From Anaerolineaceae bacterium (GTDB taxonomy: Bacteria > Chloroflexota > Anaerolineae > Anaerolineales > Anaerolineaceae): DNA of 9,797 bases. The position numbers and the translations under genes were made by a program. The notes under the pieces are model-generated. The model was not told the origin of the DNA. It saw only the letters and a program-made list of their open reading frames with translations, and ran no database searches. The first letter of the stretch is position 1, and the number at the start of each line of letters is the position of its first letter. This document shows positions 5,721 through 9,797 of this stretch, in pieces. Location: NCBI GenBank assembly GCA_003446605.1, contig DMDF01000141.1:1-9797 (forward strand), written 5' to 3'.

Positions 5721-6112
5721 ACATCAAACGGGGAGAGGTGTGGAAAGTGGATTTAAATGACGCGCAGGGGTCAGAGATCAACAAAGAACGTCCCTGCGCC
5801 GTGGTTGGAAGCGATGCGATTTCGGAATGCTATGTCGCGGTACTCGGCAACGATGCCATGGGTGTACTGCCCTTGCGCATTGTTGTTCCTCTGACCAGAT
5901 GGCAGGAGCGCTATGCGGTGGCGCCCTGGCATATCCCCATTGAGACCACACCGGAAAATGGGCTGCATATCAAATCCTCTGCAGATACCTTCCAGGTGCG
6001 CTCCATTTCGGAAAGCAGGTTCACTAAAAAAATTGGCGAATTAACACCCGATGATCTGGAGCGTATCAAGGGTGGGTTAGCACTTTGCCTGTGCATGGAT
6101 GAAGAAGGATAG
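5717..6112 (+). CDS. mazF: MazF/PemK family endoribonuclease toxin
   Basis: Toxin of 131 residues of the PemK/MazF fold, which cleaves mRNA and sometimes tRNA or rRNA at short specific sites and stops growth when the antitoxin is lost. Family landmarks in order are KRGEVWKVDL (4-13), the G18-x-E-x-x-KERPCAVV block (18-30) with the conserved catalytic-region Arg25-Pro26, LPLRIVVPLT (51-60) ending in the conserved Thr60, and the C-terminal ADTFQVRSISESRF (89-102) with the conserved QVRSIS. The last helix contains LTPDDLERIKGGLALCL (109-125). Length is slightly above the common 110-120 residues because of an extended loop around 34-50. The start overlaps the antitoxin stop and has no good ribosome site of its own, so translation is coupled. 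All key residues are present, so the toxin is probably active. Cleavage specificity cannot be read from the sequence. Confidence 0.92.
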   Translation: MNIKRGEVWKVDLNDAQGSEINKERPCAVVGSDAISECYVAVLGNDAMGVLPLRIVVPLTRWQERYAVAPWHIPIETTPENGLHIKSSADTFQVRSISESRFTKKIGELTPDDLERIKGGLALCLCMDEEG

Positions 6113-6158
6113 CACATAGGATCACATTCATTTGTAACATTGGTCTTCCACACAAACA

Positions 6159-6288
6159 TTGAGATTTCTACCTCATCGGGCTGTCGGGAGCTTACTTTGT
6201 TCCACTAGTTTAATAGTAATTACGTTCTATGGTATAGATGATAGGGGAAAGGCAAAAAAAGATGGGTGTGAAAACAGGAAGGGTTTAT
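6159..6288 (+). repeat. Diverged direct repeat, copy B
   Basis: This is the second copy of the repeat at 5199-5329, in the same orientation, lying just after the toxin gene and just before the promoter of the PLD-fold gene. The inverted arms seen in copy A are imperfect here (ATAGTA against TTCTAT). In this copy the frame through CCT CAT CGG remains open to a TAA at about 6294-6296, about 50 codons from a stop at 6135, but it has no start codon or ribosome site. Many differences between A and B are C/T or A/G transitions, suggesting old duplicates drifting apart. Confidence 0.65.
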
Positions 6289-6290
6289 AT

Positions 6291-6318
6291 TTGTAATCTT
6301 ATAATTACTGTATATACT
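6291..6318 (+). promoter_or_regulatory. Candidate promoter of the PLD nuclease/methyltransferase operon
   Basis: TTGTAA (6291-6296, 4 of 6 matches), a 16-base spacer, and TATACT (6313-6318, 5 of 6 matches) begin immediately after repeat B. Inverted arms GTAAT (6293-6297) and ATTAC (6304-6308) lie across the -35 and spacer and could hold a regulator. Another TATAAT at 6300-6305 lacks a -35 partner. Confidence 0.45.
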
Positions 6319-6338
6319 TTTGGGGAAAAGGAGCATTA

Positions 6339-7844
6339 ATGCTGTACTTTGAGTTTAGCAACACTGTAATTGAAAGAACAATCAAGGAATTAAAACAAGC
6401 TAACAGATTTATTCGAATAGCAATGTTCCAAATCCATAATAAGGACATCTTTGAAATATTACAGAGAAAATTATATGATGGTGTGGCAATTGAGATAATA
6501 ACTTTACCATACGATAGTATCAATGAAGTTGTACGGAAACAAGTAATTGATCAATTCGAATCATTAAAAAGCAGTGGAGCAAAAATACATTTCTGCAAAT
6601 GGAATATAGGAGATCCCAATAGAACATCTACCGCAGTTGGAAGATGGTATTCATTTCACGGGAAATTTATCGTAACAGATAAAGCAGCTATATCCCTTTC
6701 AGCAAATTTTACCGATCAAAATGAATACGATGCTATTTTGGTATATAGAGACAATGCTGAAAAAATTTATGAATTCAATCTAAAATTTGACGAGTTGTTG
6801 AACCTCTTTATTAGACCTAATGGTAAATACGACGGAAATATTCGCACAAAGATTACGGAAACTAACATTACTGGAATTGATGATATTTTTGAGCTACCTC
6901 CATCAATACAAAATGAAACACATAGAAATCATTGGATTACTGACTATCCTGAGAGCTTATGTCCTAAAAATATTGACATATCCATCGATCGTTTATTGGT
7001 TAGTCCTTTTGATGTAAGGGGAAGAAATGTTATATATGATTTAATTAATGAGGCTGAAGAGTTCCTATATATCTCCACAGAGAGTTTCACTGATCCCGAA
7101 ATCGTAAATCAATTAATCAAGAAATCCTTGTTGAATATAGACATAAAAATATTAACCGGTTCTACCAGCATGGATTTTACAGATAGAATACAACAGATGC
7201 TCCGGGGCTTAATTGCAGCGGGAATTTCTATATACACGATCGAAGATAAAATTCATGCAAAAATAATAATTACAGATAAACGAGTGACCGTTAGTTCAAT
7301 AAATTTAAACAAAATGAACTTGGGATTTGCAAAAAAGTCAACTCTCTGGAGAGAGAATACTGAAACCTTAACTATATGCAACAATAGAGAGATTATTGAA
7401 TCAGCCAAGCAGCAATTTGAAAAAATAGTCGATAATAGCCCAAATATCTTGTCAAAACTAAGCGAAAGAATTGAGAATGATGTTACAAATATTTTCTCCA
7501 ATATTTATGAGTTGAAATCCAAGAAAGAAGTGAAGAAAATATTCTCAAGATTCATTCTTCATCAGGAGATTTATACAAAACAAACAACCCTTAAAATTGC
7601 AGAAATTACTTCGAAACTGATGACTAAATTTAACCGTTCACTTGTCACCGAAAATGATTTCTTAATGGCTCTTGTCTTATACTATCTATCAGAGAAAAAA
7701 CAGGACATTGATGATTTAAGTGAAAAATTTACCATATTAAGTATAGAAATAGATATAAGGAATATACTATTGCAACTAGTAGATTTAAAATTAGTCGAAA
7801 ATGACAACGACTACTATAAAATTCGAATAGCATCTCTTATATGA
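6339..7844 (+). CDS. Two-domain phospholipase D-fold (double HKD) protein, candidate restriction nuclease
   Basis: Protein of 501 residues with two PLD/HKD motifs: H107-x-K109-x4-D114 in SFHGKFIVTDKAAISLSANFT, and H306-x-K308-x4-D313 in KIHAKIIITDKRVTVSSINLN. Both carry the downstream Ser/Asn-rich follow-up, so one chain can form a complete active site. The first unit spans about 5-160, the second about 215-365. The remaining 135 residues are helical, with a likely winged-helix segment (about 410-500, TLKIAEITSKLM and LLQLVDLKLVENDNDYYKIRI). PLD-fold proteins include phosphodiesterases, lipases and nucleases such as the restriction enzyme BfiI. There is no signal peptide or membrane segment, and the next gene, 17 bases on, is a DNA methyltransferase, so a nuclease role is the best inference. 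AAAAGGAG 5 bases ahead supports the ATG. It is strongly AT-rich compared with genes on both sides, a sign of transfer. Cleavage and specificity are unproven. Confidence 0.85.
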   Translation: MLYFEFSNTVIERTIKELKQANRFIRIAMFQIHNKDIFEILQRKLYDGVAIEIITLPYDSINEVVRKQVIDQFESLKSSGAKIHFCKWNIGDPNRTSTAVGRWYSFHGKFIVTDKAAISLSANFTDQNEYDAILVYRDNAEKIYEFNLKFDELLNLFIRPNGKYDGNIRTKITETNITGIDDIFELPPSIQNETHRNHWITDYPESLCPKNIDISIDRLLVSPFDVRGRNVIYDLINEAEEFLYISTESFTDPEIVNQLIKKSLLNIDIKILTGSTSMDFTDRIQQMLRGLIAAGISIYTIEDKIHAKIIITDKRVTVSSINLNKMNLGFAKKSTLWRENTETLTICNNREIIESAKQQFEKIVDNSPNILSKLSERIENDVTNIFSNIYELKSKKEVKKIFSRFILHQEIYTKQTTLKIAEITSKLMTKFNRSLVTENDFLMALVLYYLSEKKQDIDDLSEKFTILSIEIDIRNILLQLVDLKLVENDNDYYKIRIASLI

Positions 7845-7861
7845 AGTATAAAGGCGATTAG

Positions 7862-8734
7862 ATGACTTGTGAAATTGCTAAGATAGATTGCATAGAATTT
7901 TTACAAAAATACAATGGGAATAATTTTGATTTAACATTTCTCGACCCTCCCTTCAATCAATCAAAAGAGTACAGAAGCTATGATGATGACATTGCTCCAC
8001 ATAAATATTGGAATTGGATGAAGAATATTTGTGAATTAATTTTCCATAAATCTTCAGATGGCTCTTCGATATATTTCATGCAACGTGAAAAAAACACGGA
8101 ACAGGTGCTTAATGTTTTGCAATCGGCAGGATGGACATTTCAAAATTTGATTATCTGGAAAAAAATGACATCTGCTGTTCCAAGTGAAATTCGATTCGGA
8201 AAACAATACCAAATTATTGTTTTTGCTACAAAAGGAAAAAGAGCAAGAGTATTCAATAGAATCCGAATTGATCCCCCTTTATTAGAAACCCAAAAATATC
8301 GGAGACCAAATGGAGTATACGTTACAGATATTTGGGATGATATCAGAGAATTAACATCAGGTTACTTTTCAGGAGATGAGCCTTTTCGGGACGAAAATGG
8401 TGAAAGAGTTCATAAACAACAATCTCCAATTCACCTACTTACCAGAATAATATTGTCATCTACAAAAGTTAGTGATTTGGTTTTTGACCCTTTTGCAGGA
8501 ACCGGTACAACTCTTATAGCTTCAAAACAATTACAAAGAAACTCAATCGGTACTGAAATTGATAATATTAATTTTGAAATTATTAAAAAGAGAATTCAAA
8601 ATCTTAGACCAACTGACAATATTAGAAAACTATACTCATATTACCGTTTCACAGAAAATTTAAGTGGTTTGTGGCCAGACAATGAAAACGTAAAATTTAT
8701 AAATGAAAACCCCATTCAATTAAAAATGATTTAG
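7862..8734 (+). CDS. Site-specific DNA methyltransferase, beta motif order, likely N6-adenine
   Basis: DNA methyltransferase of 290 residues. The catalytic motif IV comes first, LDPPFNQSKEY (27-37) with DPPF typical of adenine-N6 enzymes. Next are motif-V/VI-like segments (SSIYFMQREKN at 68-78, LIIWKK at 96-101) and a target-recognition stretch (about 105-180). Motif X (HKQQSPIHLLTRII, 184-197) and motif I, the S-adenosylmethionine-binding FDPFAGTGTTLIA (208-220), then TEID (231-234), are at the C-terminal side. The IV-to-X-I order defines the beta class. It lies 17 bases after the PLD-fold gene with a weak AAAGG site, on the same strand and with the same AT-rich composition, so the two form one operon. 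This pairing suggests modification that protects sites cut by the partner. It could also be an orphan methyltransferase, but the tight coupling argues against that. The target sequence is not predictable. Confidence 0.9.
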   Translation: MTCEIAKIDCIEFLQKYNGNNFDLTFLDPPFNQSKEYRSYDDDIAPHKYWNWMKNICELIFHKSSDGSSIYFMQREKNTEQVLNVLQSAGWTFQNLIIWKKMTSAVPSEIRFGKQYQIIVFATKGKRARVFNRIRIDPPLLETQKYRRPNGVYVTDIWDDIRELTSGYFSGDEPFRDENGERVHKQQSPIHLLTRIILSSTKVSDLVFDPFAGTGTTLIASKQLQRNSIGTEIDNINFEIIKKRIQNLRPTDNIRKLYSYYRFTENLSGLWPDNENVKFINENPIQLKMI

Positions 8735-8827
8735 CAATATTTTAGTTAATCAAAACATATATAGGTATAGTATTACAACACTTGCAAACCCGCCTTTCCT
8801 TAAATTTTCCCCTTTCTCCTCCCAATT

Positions 8828-8841
8828 CCTGTCCAGACAGG
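8828..8841. promoter_or_regulatory. Inverted repeat CCTGTCCAGACAGG upstream of xpt
   Basis: Perfect 6-base arms around CA, 24 bases before the GGGAGG site of xpt, in the 141-base gap that also marks the change from AT-rich island to GC-rich chromosome. The position suits an operator controlling the purine genes. I looked for a purine riboswitch here and did not see its conserved junction bases. There is no T-run, so it is not a typical terminator. Confidence 0.35.
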
Positions 8842-8875
8842 TCACTTCATGATTTAATAAACCCGGGAGGAAGAT

Positions 8876-9448
8876 ATGCAGCAATTGATCGATGTGATCC
8901 GTAAGGAGGGCATCAACCTGGGTGGTGGTATCCTGAAAGTGGATTCGTTCATCAACCACCAGGTGGATCCCCAGTTAATGGAAGAATGCGGGCGCGAGTT
9001 CGCGCGCCTGTTCGCCCCCACCCAACCCTCGCGTGTACTGACCGCCGAGATCTCGGGCATCGCGCCGGCGTTGATGACCGCCAAGTTCCTGGGGGTGCCG
9101 GTGGTGTATGCGCGCAAGCGCAAGCCCATCACCATGCCCGATACCGTCTACCTGACGGTAGCGCCATCGCACACCAAGGGTGTCATGGTAGATCTGATCG
9201 TCTCCCCGGAATATCTCCAGCCCGGCGAGCGTGTGCTGATCATCGATGATTTTCTCGCCAGCGGCGCCACCATCAACGGGCTGGTGCGCCTGACGGAAGC
9301 CGCCGGCGCCACGCTGGTGGGCATTGGCGCACTGATCGAGAAGGAATTCGAGGGCGGGCGCGCCAAACTGGAGCCGCTGGGGGTACCCATCCATTCGCTG
9401 GCATGTATCAGCGCCATGGATGAGCAGCATATCACTTTTAAAGAATGA
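8876..9448 (+). CDS. xpt: Xanthine phosphoribosyltransferase
   Basis: Purine salvage enzyme of 190 residues, the usual length for Xpt, transferring phosphoribose from PRPP to xanthine to give XMP in the cytoplasm. The N-terminal block ILKVDSFINHQVDP (19-32) is characteristic of Xpt and separates it from adenine phosphoribosyltransferase. The EISGIAPALMTAKFLGVPVVYARKRKP stretch (58-84) forms the core around the active site, and the PRPP-binding signature VLIIDDFLASGAT (120-132) is complete. The ATG at 8876 has GGGAGGAAG (8865-8873) just upstream. The GMP synthase gene follows 62 bases later on the same strand, so XMP made here is the direct substrate of the neighbour, giving xanthine to XMP to GMP. 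The gene is GC-rich, unlike the adjoining methyltransferase gene. The family call is very firm. Confidence 0.95.
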   Translation: MQQLIDVIRKEGINLGGGILKVDSFINHQVDPQLMEECGREFARLFAPTQPSRVLTAEISGIAPALMTAKFLGVPVVYARKRKPITMPDTVYLTVAPSHTKGVMVDLIVSPEYLQPGERVLIIDDFLASGATINGLVRLTEAAGATLVGIGALIEKEFEGGRAKLEPLGVPIHSLACISAMDEQHITFKE

Positions 9449-9453
9449 GATAC

Positions 9454-9493
9454 GATCGGGTAGAGAGATACTTTTCTGCCCGATCTTTATAAT
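9454..9493 (+). terminator. Hairpin with T-run overlapping a -10 box between xpt and guaA
   Basis: GATCGGGTAGA (9454-9464) pairs with TCTGCCCGATC (9475-9485), an 11-base stem with one G-U pair and a 10-base loop, followed by TTTATAAT. The short T-run makes it a plausible but weak intrinsic terminator or attenuator for xpt transcripts. A perfect TATAAT (9488-9493) at its foot, with no good -35 seen, could be a guaA promoter 17 bases before the ATG. Confidence 0.6.
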
Positions 9494-9510
9494 AGAAGGA
9501 AAGGAAAACT

Positions 9511-9797
9511 ATGTCGATCGCCATCCTTGATTATGGTTCCCAGTACACCCAGTTGATCGCGCGTCGCGTGCGCGAACAGCAGGTCTATTGCGAACTTTTC
9601 TCCTGGGATGCACCTGCTGCGCAGGTGCTCGCCATCCAACCGCGCGGTTTTATCCTTTCCGGCGGTCCCGCCTCCGTATATGCTCCCGGCGCGCCTACCC
9701 TGCCAGCTTACGTGTTGGAGAGCGGGCTGCCCGTGCTTGGCATCTGCTACGGATTGCAGTTACTCGCCCATACCCTGGGTGGGCAGGTCAGCACGTC
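9511..9797 (+). CDS. guaA: GMP synthase (glutamine-hydrolysing), N-terminal amidotransferase part
   Basis: First 95 codons of GuaA, cut by the window end. GuaA makes GMP from XMP, ATP and glutamine in the cytoplasm. What is visible is the class I glutamine amidotransferase domain: the typical opening IAILDYGSQYTQLIARRVRE (3-22), FILSGGPASVY (47-57), and the nucleophile elbow GICYGLQLLAHTLGG (77-91) with catalytic Cys79. The His-Glu partners and the ATP-pyrophosphatase domain would lie beyond the window. The ATG has a purine-rich AGAAGGAAAGG site upstream. It follows xpt by 62 bases with a hairpin between, so it may be expressed both by read-through and from its own -10. Only the N-terminus is seen, but the combination of motifs is specific to GuaA rather than to CarA, TrpG or PyrG. 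Confidence 0.95.
   Translation, partial: MSIAILDYGSQYTQLIARRVREQQVYCELFSWDAPAAQVLAIQPRGFILSGGPASVYAPGAPTLPAYVLESGLPVLGICYGLQLLAHTLGGQVST

Noticed and set aside
6135..6296. Open frame through repeat copy B as a possible small gene.
   Set aside because: No start codon or ribosome site; the matching frame in copy A stops after about 24 shared codons, and differences between copies are not concentrated at third codon positions.
8793..8820. Possible third, inverted and degraded copy of the repeat (TTTCCTTAAATTTTCCCCT resembles the reverse complement of part of copy A).
   Set aside because: The similarity covers only about 19 pyrimidine-rich bases and does not extend on either side, so chance in low-complexity sequence is sufficient.
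8735..8875. Purine riboswitch ahead of xpt.
   Set aside because: The conserved junction and loop bases of the purine aptamer are not present.
8975..9430. Open frames on the minus strand and a second plus-strand frame within xpt.
   Set aside because: They lie wholly inside a GC-rich, well-recognised gene, where shadow frames are common, and the products are low-complexity Gly/His/Arg-rich.

Overview
The window reads as a bacterial chromosome segment, most plausibly from an Anaerolineae-type Chloroflexota. This is an inference: the DUF3048 lipoprotein, the rhomboid protease, the DUF6941-type protein and the xpt-guaA pair read like proteins of that group, but there is no rRNA or other phylogenetic marker to prove it. 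No tRNA, rRNA, CRISPR array or transposase was seen.

Layout. (1) 1-1094, minus strand: an AT-rich two-gene operon, a B12-binding small subunit of methylmalonyl-CoA mutase followed by the MeaB/ArgK GTPase chaperone (its 3' end lies outside the window). (2) 1167-4250, plus strand: four separate envelope or unknown genes of higher GC: a DUF3048 (YerB-like) lipoprotein, a rhomboid intramembrane protease, a small DUF6941-type protein and a membrane-anchored protein of unknown function. (3) 4281-5106, minus strand: three short, tightly coupled genes that look like a remnant of a phage late operon. (4) 5199-6290: a ribbon-helix-helix/MazF toxin-antitoxin operon with a near-consensus promoter and two inverted-repeat operators. 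It lies between two diverged direct copies of a repeat of about 125 bp. (5) 6339-8734: a strongly AT-rich two-gene unit, a double-HKD phospholipase D-fold protein plus a beta-order adenine DNA methyltransferase, which I read as a candidate restriction-modification system. (6) 8876-9797: the composition returns to GC-rich with xanthine phosphoribosyltransferase and the start of GMP synthase (purine salvage and GMP synthesis).

Regions 3-5 form an accessory island between ordinary chromosomal genes. Two kinds of addiction or defence module (MazF-type toxin and restriction-modification) sit side by side, and each is preceded by a copy of the same repeat, as if the repeat marked cassette boundaries. 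The most original elements are the PLD nuclease/methyltransferase pair, the repeat pair, and the double operator of the toxin-antitoxin operon. A hairpin overlapping a -10 box between xpt and guaA is a possible attenuation point.
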